Positions 25,833 to 34,774 of a stretch of 64,000 nt of DNA are shown here, one piece after another. The translations under genes and the position numbers were made by a program. The stretch is from SIG603 sp964370775 (GTDB lineage Bacteria > Bacillota > Clostridia > Oscillospirales > Acutalibacteraceae). The stretch spans positions 21,491 through 85,490 of the forward strand of contig CAYJKT010000010.1 in assembly GCA_964370775.1 (NCBI GenBank). The letters are read 5' to 3'. A model generated the notes under the pieces. It did not search any database, was not told the DNA's origin, and worked only from the letters and a program-made list of their open reading frames with translations. Every line of letters starts with the position of its first letter. Within the stretch, counting starts at the first letter, position 1.

Positions 25833-25881
25833 AATTTGAATTAATTTAATCAATTTTTCAGAAATGAAAGGAATATAAAAA

Positions 25882-27162
25882 ATGAGTTTATTATCTAAAA
25901 AAAGCACAGAAACAAACAAATATGTATTGGAGATTAGCGTTTCTGCTGAAGATTTCGAAAAAGCAGTTAATGCTGCATATAGAAAAGAATCTAAAAATAT
26001 GCAAATCCAAGGTTTTAGAAAAGGTAAAGCACCAAGAGCTATTATCGAAAAAATGTATGGAGACAAAGTTTTCTATGATACAGCAATCGATAGCCTATAC
26101 AGACCTACAGTTATGGAAGCAGTTGATGCTTCTGAGCTAAAAGTAGTTAGCATTGGTGAGATGGATATTAAAGAAGCAAGCAAAGAGAACGGTTTACAAT
26201 TTGAGCTTACTGTTGTAGTAAAACCAGAAGTTAAAATTGAGGGCTACAAAGGTATCGAAGTAGAGAAAACTTCTACAGAAGTTACTGATGAAGAAGTAGA
26301 CGAAGCTATCAAAAATGTTCAAGAAAGAAATTCAAGAGTTATTACAGTTGAAGATAGAGCTACACAAAACGGTGATATCGCAGTTATCGATTTCGAAGGA
26401 TTCGTTGATGGCGTTGCTTTTGACGGTGGTAAAGCTGAGAGTCATGAATTAACATTAGGTACAGGACAATTTATCCCAGGTTTCGAGGAGCAAGTTGTTG
26501 GCCATAATGTTGGTGAAGAGTTCGACGTTGTTGTTACTTTCCCAGAAGAGTACCATTCAGAAGACCTAAAAGGTAAAGAAGCTACATTCAAAATCAAATT
26601 ACATGAAATCAAAGCTAAAGAACTACCAGAGCTTGATGATGAATTTGCTAAAGACGTTAGCGAGTTTGATACATTGGCAGAGTACAAAGCTGACCAAAAA
26701 GCTAAATTAGTAGAAGCTAAAGAGAAAAGCGTTGAAGCTGAGTTCGAAAACAAAATTGTTGACGCATTAATCGAGAAAATGGAAGCTGAAATTCCAGCTG
26801 AAATGTTTGATAATGAAATCAACGAAGCTGTAAACAACTTTGCTTACAGACTACAATCTCAAGGATTGAACATCGATACTTACATGCAATACACAAATAT
26901 GGACATGGCTGCTATCCGTGAGCAATTTAGAGCACAAGCAGAAAAAAGCGTTAAAGCTAGACTAGCATTAGAGGCAGTTAGCGTTTCTGAAAACCTAAAA
27001 GCTACTGATGAAGAAATCGAAAAAGAGTTCGAAAAACTAGCTGAGATGTACCAAATGCCTGTAGAAAATGTTAAAGGTATGGTTAACCCAACAGACTTAA
27101 CATTAGATGTAGAAATGCAAAAAGCTGTACAACTTGTTAAAGACGCAGCTGTTATAAAATAA
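25882..27162 (+). CDS. tig: Trigger factor (ribosome-bound chaperone, prolyl isomerase)
   Basis: 426 residues. The ribosome-binding domain carries the signature GFRKGKAPRAIIEKMYG (residues 35-51), followed by the FKBP-type PPIase domain (GDIAVIDFEGFVDGVAFDGG) and the long helical substrate-cradle domain. Codon use is markedly biased (many CTA, AAA, GAA), as expected for an abundant protein. It leads the tig-clpP-clpX-lon-engB quality-control group. Confidence 0.97.
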   Translation: MSLLSKKSTETNKYVLEISVSAEDFEKAVNAAYRKESKNMQIQGFRKGKAPRAIIEKMYGDKVFYDTAIDSLYRPTVMEAVDASELKVVSIGEMDIKEASKENGLQFELTVVVKPEVKIEGYKGIEVEKTSTEVTDEEVDEAIKNVQERNSRVITVEDRATQNGDIAVIDFEGFVDGVAFDGGKAESHELTLGTGQFIPGFEEQVVGHNVGEEFDVVVTFPEEYHSEDLKGKEATFKIKLHEIKAKELPELDDEFAKDVSEFDTLAEYKADQKAKLVEAKEKSVEAEFENKIVDALIEKMEAEIPAEMFDNEINEAVNNFAYRLQSQGLNIDTYMQYTNMDMAAIREQFRAQAEKSVKARLALEAVSVSENLKATDEEIEKEFEKLAEMYQMPVENVKGMVNPTDLTLDVEMQKAVQLVKDAAVIK

Positions 27163-27173
27163 TTTAACTTAAC

Positions 27174-27191
27174 GGGCGACGACAGTCGCCC
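27174..27191. terminator. GC-rich palindrome between tig and clpP
   Basis: GGGCGAC (27174-27180), loop GACA, GTCGCCC (27185-27191). It is far richer in GC than its surroundings and lacks a T run on the plus strand, so it is a weak terminator, processing site or dispersed palindromic repeat rather than a classic terminator. Confidence 0.5.
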
Positions 27192-27240
27192 TACAAGTCT
27201 ATTATAATAAGTTTATGAAATAGAGAAAAGGAGCATTATT

Positions 27241-27822
27241 ATGAGTTTAGTGCCTTATGTTATTGAGCAAACAAGCAGAGGAGAGAGATCTTACGACATT
27301 TTCTCCAGATTATTAAATGACAGAATTATCATGCTTAACGAAGAAGTTAATGATGTTTCTGCAGGTCTTATAGTGGCTCAACTTCTATATTTAGAAGGTC
27401 AAGATCCAGAGAAAGATATTAGCCTATATATCAACAGTCCAGGTGGTTCAATTACTTCTGGTATGGCGATATATGACACAATGCAATACATTAAGTGTGA
27501 TGTTTCAACTATATGTATCGGTATGGCAGCGAGCATGGGTGCTTTTCTGTTGGCAGCTGGTGCAAAAGGTAAAAGATATGCACTACCTAACAGCGAAGTT
27601 ATGATTCACCAACCAAGTGGTGGCGCTAGAGGTCAAGCGACTGATATAGAAATTCAAGCACAGCGTATTTTAGCTATGAAAAAGTCATTGAACACAATTC
27701 TTGCTGAAAGAACTGGTCAAACTTACGAAACTATAGCTAATGACACTGAGCGTGATAATTTCATGACAGCAGAAGAAGCTAAAAATTATGGTCTAATAGA
27801 CAAGGTTATTGACAAACGCTAG
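27241..27822 (+). CDS. clpP: ATP-dependent Clp protease proteolytic subunit
   Basis: 193 residues. Catalytic Ser98 in GMAASMGAFLLAAG, His in MIHQPSGGARGQ and the FMTAEEAKNYGLID C-terminal motif are all present. ClpP forms the tetradecameric chamber fed by ClpX. AAAAGGAGCATTATT precedes the ATG. No propeptide is obvious. Confidence 0.98.
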   Translation: MSLVPYVIEQTSRGERSYDIFSRLLNDRIIMLNEEVNDVSAGLIVAQLLYLEGQDPEKDISLYINSPGGSITSGMAIYDTMQYIKCDVSTICIGMAASMGAFLLAAGAKGKRYALPNSEVMIHQPSGGARGQATDIEIQAQRILAMKKSLNTILAERTGQTYETIANDTERDNFMTAEEAKNYGLIDKVIDKR

Positions 27823-27837
27823 TCCCTTATGCAATGA

Positions 27838-27873
27838 AAGGCGGTGCCTGTGTAATTTAATTACACTATTTAT
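27838..27873 (+). promoter_or_regulatory. Distant ribosome site with hairpin spacer before clpX
   Basis: AAGGCGGTG at 27838-27846 matches the anti-Shine-Dalgarno at 8 of 9 bases but ends 27 nt before the ATG. Between them GTGTAAT (27850-27856) and ATTACAC (27860-27866) form a perfect hairpin; folding it shortens the effective spacing to about 10 nt. No other ribosome site is near the start. Confidence 0.55.
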
Positions 27874-29190
27874 ATGGATAATTACGGAAAAGAAGTATAC
27901 TGTTCTTTTTGTGGTAAATCTCAAAGCGTAGCTAACAGATTAATCGCAGGAAATTCAGCATATATATGTGACACTTGTATTTCACTTTGTCAAAGTATTA
28001 TTGATGAAGATGAAGAACTTAACCCTAAAAACAAGAAGAAAAATAAAAATGATGAAGGTTTAGAGTTTAAAACATTACTAAAACCTCATGAAATAAAAGA
28101 GAAACTAGACGAGTATGTTATTGGCCAAGATAACGCTAAAGTAGCTTTGTCAGTAGCAGTTTATAATCACTACAAAAGAATAGCTTTTGGTAAAGATGAT
28201 GTAGAATTTGGCAAAAGTAACGTGTTGTTAGTAGGGCCTACTGGTGTAGGTAAAACTTATTTAGCACAAACTCTTGCGAGAGTTTTAGATGTACCATTTG
28301 CAATTGCAGATGCTACTACACTTACAGAAGCTGGTTATGTTGGTGATGACGTTGAAAATATTCTTTTAAGATTAATTCAAGCAGCAGATTTTGATGTTGA
28401 CAGAGCAGAAAAAGGCATCATTTATGTTGATGAAATTGATAAAATCTCTAGAAAATCAGAGAACACTTCTATCACTCGTGATGTTAGTGGTGAGGGTGTG
28501 CAACAAGCTTTGCTTAAAATTTTGGAGGGAACTGAGGCTTCTGTTCCTGCAAAAGGTGGCAGAAAACACCCACAACAAGAGAATATCACTATAGATACAG
28601 GTAATATCTTGTTTATTTGTGGCGGTGCTTTTGACGGAATTGAAAAAGTAGTTAAAAGACGTTCAGCAGAAACTACACTAGGATTTACAGGGTCTGTTAT
28701 GGATCAAGTAAAGATTAAAGAGAAAAACTTGTATGAAGATATAGTTCCTCACGATTTAGTTAAATTTGGAATTATTCCAGAACTAGTTGGTAGATTGCCT
28801 GTTATTGCTGCACTTGATAAGCTAGATGAAGATGCATTAGTTAACATTTTAACTACTCCTAAGAATTGCTTAGTTCAACAGTACACTAAATTATTTGATT
28901 TAGATACAGTAAAGTTAGAATTTAAAGAAGATGCGTTAAAATCTATTGCTAAAAAAAGCTTAGAGCGAAAAACAGGAGCAAGAGGATTACGCTCGATAAT
29001 GGAAGAGATTTTAGTAAAATTAATGTTTGAAATTCCTAAAGATTATAGTATTGAAAAGGTTGTTATAACCAAAGACTGCGTAGAAAAAGGTAAAGAGCCA
29101 AAAGTTGTTAGAAACATGGAGCGCTTACCTGTAAAAATCCAAATTTCAGACACTTCCCCAAAATCAAAGCGTAATAAATCAGTATCATAA
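27874..29190 (+). CDS. clpX: ATP-dependent Clp protease ATPase subunit ClpX
   Basis: 438 residues. The N-terminal zinc finger (YCSFCGKSQ, YICDTCISLC) is followed by the AAA+ ATPase: Walker A GPTGVGKTYLAQ (about residue 119), DEIDKIS Walker B, and the GARGLRSIMEEIL sensor-2 region. It unfolds substrates for ClpP. The start at 27874 is firm because an in-frame stop lies 21 nt upstream and the protein begins at the family start, despite the unusual ribosome-site spacing. Confidence 0.97.
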   Translation: MDNYGKEVYCSFCGKSQSVANRLIAGNSAYICDTCISLCQSIIDEDEELNPKNKKKNKNDEGLEFKTLLKPHEIKEKLDEYVIGQDNAKVALSVAVYNHYKRIAFGKDDVEFGKSNVLLVGPTGVGKTYLAQTLARVLDVPFAIADATTLTEAGYVGDDVENILLRLIQAADFDVDRAEKGIIYVDEIDKISRKSENTSITRDVSGEGVQQALLKILEGTEASVPAKGGRKHPQQENITIDTGNILFICGGAFDGIEKVVKRRSAETTLGFTGSVMDQVKIKEKNLYEDIVPHDLVKFGIIPELVGRLPVIAALDKLDEDALVNILTTPKNCLVQQYTKLFDLDTVKLEFKEDALKSIAKKSLERKTGARGLRSIMEEILVKLMFEIPKDYSIEKVVITKDCVEKGKEPKVVRNMERLPVKIQISDTSPKSKRNKSVS

Positions 29191-29204
29191 ATATGTATTT
29201 ATTG

Positions 29205-29251
29205 GGGAAAGTCTACAGACATGTGCTGTGTGGACTTTCCCTGTTATTTTT
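29205..29251 (+). terminator. Intrinsic terminator between clpX and lon
   Basis: GGGAAAGTC (29205-29213) pairs with GACTTTCCC (29233-29241), with an inner ACAG/CTGT helix, followed by TGTTATTTTT. It leaves only about 20 nt before the lon start, so it may act as an attenuator. Confidence 0.7.
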
Positions 29252-29269
29252 AAAATTAGAGGAGAGCAA

Positions 29270-31645
29270 ATGAACAAAAACGAGTTAGAAAAAACAATTT
29301 TACCTGTACTTGCAATGCGTGGTCTTGTTGTTTTCCCAGGTATGCATTTGCAAATTGATGTTGGCAGACTAAAATCAGTTATGGCTGTAAAGGCAGCACT
29401 AGAAAATGACAGAATGCTTTTTTTAGTAACACAAATTGATTTATCCGAGGACGAGCCGACTATTGATAATTTATACAAAACAGGTTGTATAGGAAAAGTA
29501 AAACAAATTGTTCACCAAAGTGATGGATCACTAAAACTTCATGTTGAGGGCTTAGAAAGAGCTGAGATTGCAGAAGTTATTAAAGAAGAACCATATTTAA
29601 TAGGTGAGATCGAAGTAGTTGACATACCTGTATACAAAGTTACTAGCAAGACAGAAGCTGTTCTTAGAGTAGCTAAGGATAGATTTGAAGAGTATATTTT
29701 TTGGTTTAGACATGTTCCACCAGACATAATAATGAAAGTTATGAAAGAAAAAAATTGTGGAAATATAGCTGATATCATTGTGTCTAGTATTAACTTAAGC
29801 TATGAAAATAAGCAGACAATTCTTGATGAACTTAACCCAGTGAAGCGTCTACATAAAGTTTGCGATATATTAACAGAAGAGATTAAGATATTAAAAATTG
29901 AGGCTGAAATTAGCAGTAAGGCTCAAACTCACCTTGACGAAAATCAGAGAGAATATATCTTAAGAGAGCAAATGCGTGTTATTGCAGGCGAACTTGGTGA
30001 TGAAGAAGACCCACTAGAAGAGTTTGAAGAATTTAAAGAGCAGATAGAGAAATTGCAACTTGCAGAAGAAGTAGAGAAAAAACTGCTTTCAGAGTGTAAC
30101 AGATTGCAGAAATTACCTTATTCGTCACATGAAGCAAGCGTGGTTAGAGCTTACCTAGAAATTTGCTTAAGTCTACCTTGGAATACAAAATCAGAAGAAA
30201 AAATCGACATAGTTAAAGCTGAAAAAATCCTTAACAGAGACCATTTTGGTATGGAAAAAGTTAAAGAAAGATTTTTGGAGCTTTTAGCTGTTAGAAAGTT
30301 GAGCACAGACAAGAGCAATTCTCAAATTGTTTGCCTTGTAGGCCCTCCTGGTGTTGGTAAAACTTCTATAGCTAAATCAATTGCAGAGGCTATGGGTCGC
30401 AAATATGTTAGAGTAAGTCTTGGTGGTATTCAAGATGTATCAGACATCATGGGTCACAGAAAAACTTATGTTGGCTCAATGCCTGGTAGAATTATATCTG
30501 CAATTCGTCAATCAGGCGTTAAAAACCCACTTATTTTGCTTGATGAGATTGATAAGCTAGGTCAAAGTTTTAAGGGTGATCCGTCATCTTCATTGTTGGA
30601 AGTGCTAGACAGCGAACAGAACAAAGCTTTCCACGACCATTATATCGACCTACCATTTGATTTAAGCGAAGTAGTATTCGTGACAACTGCGAACAACCCT
30701 AGCTATATTCCGTCTCCTTTATATGACAGAATGGACGTAATAACTCTTGGTAGTTACACAGCTAATGAAAAACTACAAATTGCTAAAAAGTACTTGATAC
30801 CTAAACAATTAAAGCTTCACGGAATTAAATCGACACAACTTAAGATTAGTCAAGCGATGTTATCTGAAATTATTAACGGCTATACAAGAGAAGCTGGTGT
30901 TAGAAATGTTGAAAGAAGAATAGCATCAATATGCAGAAAAGTCGCTAAGATGATAGTATCTGACGAAGAATTTACAAGTATCAAGCTAACAAAAGATATT
31001 CTAGCAGAGATGTTAGGCCCAAGAAAATTTGGTGAAGATGTTGTTAGCAAAGATGACTTAGTAGGTGTTGTAAACGGACTTGCATGGACAAGCGTTGGTG
31101 GAGAACTTTTACCTATTGAAGTTGCTGTTTTAAGCGGTGTGGGTAAAATTCAGCTAACAGGTTCTTTGGGTGATGTTATGAAAGAGTCAGCGAGTGCTGC
31201 GATTACATGCATACGCTCACGTGCTGTTAAACTTGGAATTAACACTGATTTTTATAAAACAAATGATATTCACATACATGCGCCAGAGGGAGCGATTCCA
31301 AAAGATGGCCCATCTGCTGGTGTTGCAATGTCAGTTGCAATTTGCTCTGCTTTAACAGAAATTCCAATTAAGCATAATGTTGCCATGACAGGTGAAGTTA
31401 CACTTCAAGGTAGAGTGCTTAAAATAGGTGGTCTTAGAGAGAAAAGCATGGCTGCATATAGAAATGGTATAGACACTGTTATTATTCCACACGAGAATAT
31501 AGCAGACCTTGCAGAAGTTGACGATGTAGTCAAGGCAAAAGTTAACTTTATTCCAATTAAGAACGTTAACGAAGTACTTGACATTGCTTTAGTGTCTAAA
31601 CCAAAACCGTTAGAGCCTAAAAAGGATGAGAATAATGAACTTTAA
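29270..31645 (+). CDS. lon: ATP-dependent protease Lon
   Basis: 791 residues. LON substrate-binding domain (LPVLAMRGLVVFPGMHLQID), central helical region, AAA+ module with Walker A GPPGVGKTSIAKS (about 357) and the C-terminal protease domain with the catalytic Ser in KDGPSAGVAMS (about 680) and Lys in GGLREKSMAAYRNG. Start at the ATG with GAGGAGAGCAA; upstream frame would overlap the terminator. engB starts 11 nt before its stop. Confidence 0.97.
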   Translation: MNKNELEKTILPVLAMRGLVVFPGMHLQIDVGRLKSVMAVKAALENDRMLFLVTQIDLSEDEPTIDNLYKTGCIGKVKQIVHQSDGSLKLHVEGLERAEIAEVIKEEPYLIGEIEVVDIPVYKVTSKTEAVLRVAKDRFEEYIFWFRHVPPDIIMKVMKEKNCGNIADIIVSSINLSYENKQTILDELNPVKRLHKVCDILTEEIKILKIEAEISSKAQTHLDENQREYILREQMRVIAGELGDEEDPLEEFEEFKEQIEKLQLAEEVEKKLLSECNRLQKLPYSSHEASVVRAYLEICLSLPWNTKSEEKIDIVKAEKILNRDHFGMEKVKERFLELLAVRKLSTDKSNSQIVCLVGPPGVGKTSIAKSIAEAMGRKYVRVSLGGIQDVSDIMGHRKTYVGSMPGRIISAIRQSGVKNPLILLDEIDKLGQSFKGDPSSSLLEVLDSEQNKAFHDHYIDLPFDLSEVVFVTTANNPSYIPSPLYDRMDVITLGSYTANEKLQIAKKYLIPKQLKLHGIKSTQLKISQAMLSEIINGYTREAGVRNVERRIASICRKVAKMIVSDEEFTSIKLTKDILAEMLGPRKFGEDVVSKDDLVGVVNGLAWTSVGGELLPIEVAVLSGVGKIQLTGSLGDVMKESASAAITCIRSRAVKLGINTDFYKTNDIHIHAPEGAIPKDGPSAGVAMSVAICSALTEIPIKHNVAMTGEVTLQGRVLKIGGLREKSMAAYRNGIDTVIIPHENIADLAEVDDVVKAKVNFIPIKNVNEVLDIALVSKPKPLEPKKDENNEL

Positions 31646-32282
31646 TATTGCTGAATTCGAATTTTCAGTAGGAAATATATCACAAATGCCAGAAAGTGAT
31701 TTACCTGAGATAGTCTTCTCAGGTAAATCCAATGTTGGTAAATCTTCTTTAATAAACAAGATTTTAAACAGAAAAGGTCTAGCTAGAGTTAGTGCAACTC
31801 CTGGTAAAACTGCTACAATAAATTCATATAAACTGAACGAATGTAGACTAATGGATTTACCTGGTTATGGCTATGCAAAGGTGTCTAAATCTGAAAAAGA
31901 GCGATGGGCAAAGCTTATGGAAAGCTATTTTCATAGCGACAGAAACATAGCTTTAGTTATACAAATCGTTGATATTAGACACAAGCCGTCAGCAGATGAC
32001 TTCAACATGATAAACTTCATGATAGAGAGCGAAATTCCTTTTATTGTTATTTGCACAAAAAAAGATAAGCTGAATAAAACTGAGTTCAAAAATCAAATGG
32101 AGATGTTTTACAATCTGTTTGCAGAGCATGACATTCAGTTCTTACCGTTTTCATCTGTAAAAGGTGACGGATTAGATGAGCTTAAATCGATAATTGAAGA
32201 AGTGTCTAAAGTAGACGAAGAAGAAGTAGAACTAGAAGATGAACTTGAAGAAGTTCAAGAAACTGAACAAACAGAAGAATAA
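31635..32282 (+). CDS. engB: Ribosome biogenesis GTPase EngB/YsxC
   Basis: 215 residues. G1 FSGKSNVGKSSLINKI, switch region TPGKTATIN, G3 DLPGYGYAKVS and G4 CTKKDKL identify the family, which helps 50S assembly. The C-terminus carries a long acidic tail (VDEEEVELEDELEEVQETEQ) beyond the GTPase fold, unusual but not unknown. Overlaps lon by 11 nt; lon-engB is a classic Firmicute pair. Confidence 0.95.
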   Translation: MNFNIAEFEFSVGNISQMPESDLPEIVFSGKSNVGKSSLINKILNRKGLARVSATPGKTATINSYKLNECRLMDLPGYGYAKVSKSEKERWAKLMESYFHSDRNIALVIQIVDIRHKPSADDFNMINFMIESEIPFIVICTKKDKLNKTEFKNQMEMFYNLFAEHDIQFLPFSSVKGDGLDELKSIIEEVSKVDEEEVELEDELEEVQETEQTEE

Positions 32283-32314
32283 ATATAAAATAATAGTATA
32301 AATAGGAGGTAAAT

Positions 32315-32830
32315 ATGGAACTAGAACTAAAATTTCCAACAGAAGAATACAAAGAGAAAGTAATGGCTTATAAACAAGATTTTTTGAATAATGGCGATGA
32401 ACTTCATGGAACTGCTGGCTTGTTGAAAGCAAAATCTTTTGAAGCTTGGCTAAAAGCTATACATGATAATAACAAAGAGGAAACTGTAAGAGATGGTCTA
32501 GTGCCAGCGACTACCTTCCTAGCTGTTAATGAAAATGATGATATTGTGGGTATGATTGACGTGAGACACAGACTTAGCGATTATCTTGCTAAGGTGGGTG
32601 GTCATATCGGATATAGCATTAACAAAGTTTATAGACGACAAGGTGCTGCGACAAAAATGCTTGCACTTGCACTTGAAGAATGCAAAAAATTGAACATACA
32701 AAATGTTATGATTACTTGTGATAAAGAGAACATTGGCTCTGCTAAAACCATTATAAATAATGGGGGAGTTATGGAAAACGAAGTGCCAGATGAAGGCAGA
32801 ATTACCCAAAGGTATTTTATAAGTCTTTAA
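32315..32830 (+). CDS. GNAT family N-acetyltransferase
   Basis: 171 residues with the acetyl-CoA binding motif NKVYRRQGAATKMLALAL (motif A, about residue 107) preceded by IGYSI and followed by NVMITCDKENIGSAKTIINNGG, the usual GNAT C-terminal elements. The substrate is unknown. GGAGGTAAAT precedes the ATG. It ends the tig-clp-lon run and is followed by a strong terminator. Confidence 0.88.
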   Translation: MELELKFPTEEYKEKVMAYKQDFLNNGDELHGTAGLLKAKSFEAWLKAIHDNNKEETVRDGLVPATTFLAVNENDDIVGMIDVRHRLSDYLAKVGGHIGYSINKVYRRQGAATKMLALALEECKKLNIQNVMITCDKENIGSAKTIINNGGVMENEVPDEGRITQRYFISL

Positions 32831-32844
32831 TAGAATAATAACAC

Positions 32845-32887
32845 AAAAGCGAAACATGTAAGGTGCTTACCTTGATGTTTCGCTTTT
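32845..32887. terminator. Bidirectional terminator
   Basis: AAAAGCGAAACAT (32845-32857) pairs perfectly with ATGTTTCGCTTTT (32875-32887), with an inner GTAAG/CTTAC helix. It separates the convergent GNAT gene and the minus-strand 200-residue gene. Confidence 0.85.
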
Positions 32888-32899
32888 TGCTGTATAAAA

Positions 32900-33502
32900 T
32901 TATTTTGATAGTAAAATATAGTGATTGTCTTCGTTATCAGCAGACCATTTATCCAAAAATGAATTAATAATATCGCTAAATTGTTCGGTTGTTAGATTAG
33001 AATTCTCTGCAATCGGATTTTCTGGTGAAGCCATATCCGAAATCAGAATATCAATGTCATCTTTTAGAGTAATTAAAAACTGCAACTCACTATCTGAAAC
33101 AGAATTATCATATAAAATTCCATTATATGGTACCGAATTTATTTCACTAGTTCCGTATATCGAAAAACTGGCTATAAAGTCAAAACTATATATAGGTGGA
33201 TAATTTGCTTCTTTAAAATTTAAAGAATAGTTATATAAAGCCGTGTCTAATTGAAGTAATCTGTTCTCTAAATAATTAAATTCCTCACTCAAATCATCAC
33301 TTATTGCGGTATTTAACTCTACATCATTTATTATAGTGTCTAAATCATTAGAAATATCTTTCAATTTAAAATAAGTATGGTTGAGTGTTAGCTCGTGTAT
33401 GTTGTTATCGTGAGAAATTTTTTGAACTAAATAACTTGTGGATAATACTGCTATCACTGAAAGAATAACAATAGTTATGATGTAAGGCGTTTTTTTATTC
33501 AT
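32900..33502 (-). CDS. Membrane-anchored protein of unknown function
   Basis: 200 residues: one N-terminal membrane helix (ITIVILSVIAVLSTSYLV, about 9-26), then an extracytoplasmic helical region with Asp/Asn-rich heptad-like segments (ISNDLDTIINDVELNT) and no cysteines. I do not recognise it. It lies 21 nt downstream of the DUF4317 gene on the same strand with GGAG before its ATG, so the two are probably co-transcribed. Confidence 0.65.
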   Translation of the reverse strand: MNKKTPYIITIVILSVIAVLSTSYLVQKISHDNNIHELTLNHTYFKLKDISNDLDTIINDVELNTAISDDLSEEFNYLENRLLQLDTALYNYSLNFKEANYPPIYSFDFIASFSIYGTSEINSVPYNGILYDNSVSDSELQFLITLKDDIDILISDMASPENPIAENSNLTTEQFSDIINSFLDKWSADNEDNHYILLSK

Positions 33503-33523
33503 ACAATCTCCTAAACATATTCA

Positions 33524-34651
33524 TTAATCAACATTGATAATAACGCCGTTTATCTCAACAGTTTCCTCGGCTGAAATCATGATGTATTTTTTACCGTCGA
33601 TAACATCTGTGTGAACTAAGCCTTTTCTATCCGTGTTCACTTTTACGACTATACTAGGAGTTTTAATCTCAAACTGCTTCATATTCATAACATTTGCAGG
33701 TCTAATCAAAGTGTCTTCACCAAAAGTTTCTATATATTTGCCGTCAAAATCTTCAACTTTTTCTTCGTCAACACCACAATCCTCAAGTATACTTTTAACT
33801 TCGTTTTTGCTCAATAGCAGAGGTTCAACTTCTTTGTTAACTTTGTGTGTTTCAATCATCTCGCTGAATTTATCATGAACTTTCGCTACTACATCAAGAC
33901 TACATTCTTCTTGCAAAGACTCAGCTAAAATGCTTTGGAAGCTCTCCATTTGTTCAGGCGCACTCATTGGTATCTCGCTACCAAAAACTTTATCTATAAA
34001 TTCGCCTTGATTTTCGCCCATATCTTTGCTGTATAACATGCTGTGATAAATATTTGTGGTTCTGTCCTCAAAACTTGGGAACATAAAGCCTAAAACTGGT
34101 GGAGACGCAATGTAATTACCACTTTTTCTCTCAAACATTTTGTTCTCAAAAGAATAAATGATGTTTGATTTAGCCTCTTTAACAGGGCAGATAGCAGTGA
34201 TAAAGTAATTGAAAACCTCAGATGAATTTTCGCTAAAAGTGCCACCGTCTTTACCTTTGTAAGGAATATCATATTTATCCATAGCAAGCAGAATAAGATA
34301 ATTTCCCTCCATGTTAACAGAGTTTATAATGTTATTAAACAGCTCGTCAGTGTATTCTTCTTCCTTAGTTTCGCTTGCTCTAATGTTCATTAAAAGCTTA
34401 TGATTTTCACTCTCTTGTACTTGGTTAACGCTAAATTCAATATCTATTAAAGTTTTACCAACAGAACCAGTTAGAACTTTTTTTAATAGGCTTAAAAACA
34501 TGTCGGTTTCTTCTTCGTGCATCATAGAAAGAGGTTTGGAAAACTTAGAGATTATCTCTTTTCTTTCATTAACATAACAGCCTAAAATGCTTGTAATATT
34601 ATTTTTCTCATACTTAAATCTTCTTCTAATTTCAGATATATGCTTGTCTAT
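33524..34651 (-). CDS. DUF4317 domain protein
   Basis: 375 residues. The start HISEIRRRFKYEKNNITSILGCYVNERKEI and the rest match the DUF4317 family of Clostridia; function unknown, predicted cytosolic. An upstream open frame reaches 34714, but the ATG at 34651 has GGAGAAAAAT before it and gives the family start. The C-terminus ends in a small beta domain (TPSIVVKVNTDRKGLVHTD). Divergent from the MATE gene, with a shared 120-bp control region. Confidence 0.8.
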   Translation of the reverse strand: MDKHISEIRRRFKYEKNNITSILGCYVNERKEIISKFSKPLSMMHEEETDMFLSLLKKVLTGSVGKTLIDIEFSVNQVQESENHKLLMNIRASETKEEEYTDELFNNIINSVNMEGNYLILLAMDKYDIPYKGKDGGTFSENSSEVFNYFITAICPVKEAKSNIIYSFENKMFERKSGNYIASPPVLGFMFPSFEDRTTNIYHSMLYSKDMGENQGEFIDKVFGSEIPMSAPEQMESFQSILAESLQEECSLDVVAKVHDKFSEMIETHKVNKEVEPLLLSKNEVKSILEDCGVDEEKVEDFDGKYIETFGEDTLIRPANVMNMKQFEIKTPSIVVKVNTDRKGLVHTDVIDGKKYIMISAEETVEINGVIINVD

Positions 34652-34706
34652 CATATTTTTCTCCAATCGTGATGTGATAATCTCTATTTTATCATAACAA
34701 GAGAAG

Positions 34707-34746
34707 TATTTCAAGTATTGTCATAGGTCTTGAAATATGATATAAT
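34707..34746 (+). promoter_or_regulatory. MATE gene promoter with 9-bp dyad
   Basis: TTGTCA (34718-34723), 17-nt spacer, TATAAT (34741-34746). TATTTCAAG (34707-34715) and CTTGAAATA (34729-34737) are perfect inverted repeats 13 nt apart that cover the -35 and spacer. Confidence 0.65.
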
Positions 34747-34774
34747 TTAAGCAATATATTAAAATGAGGTAATT

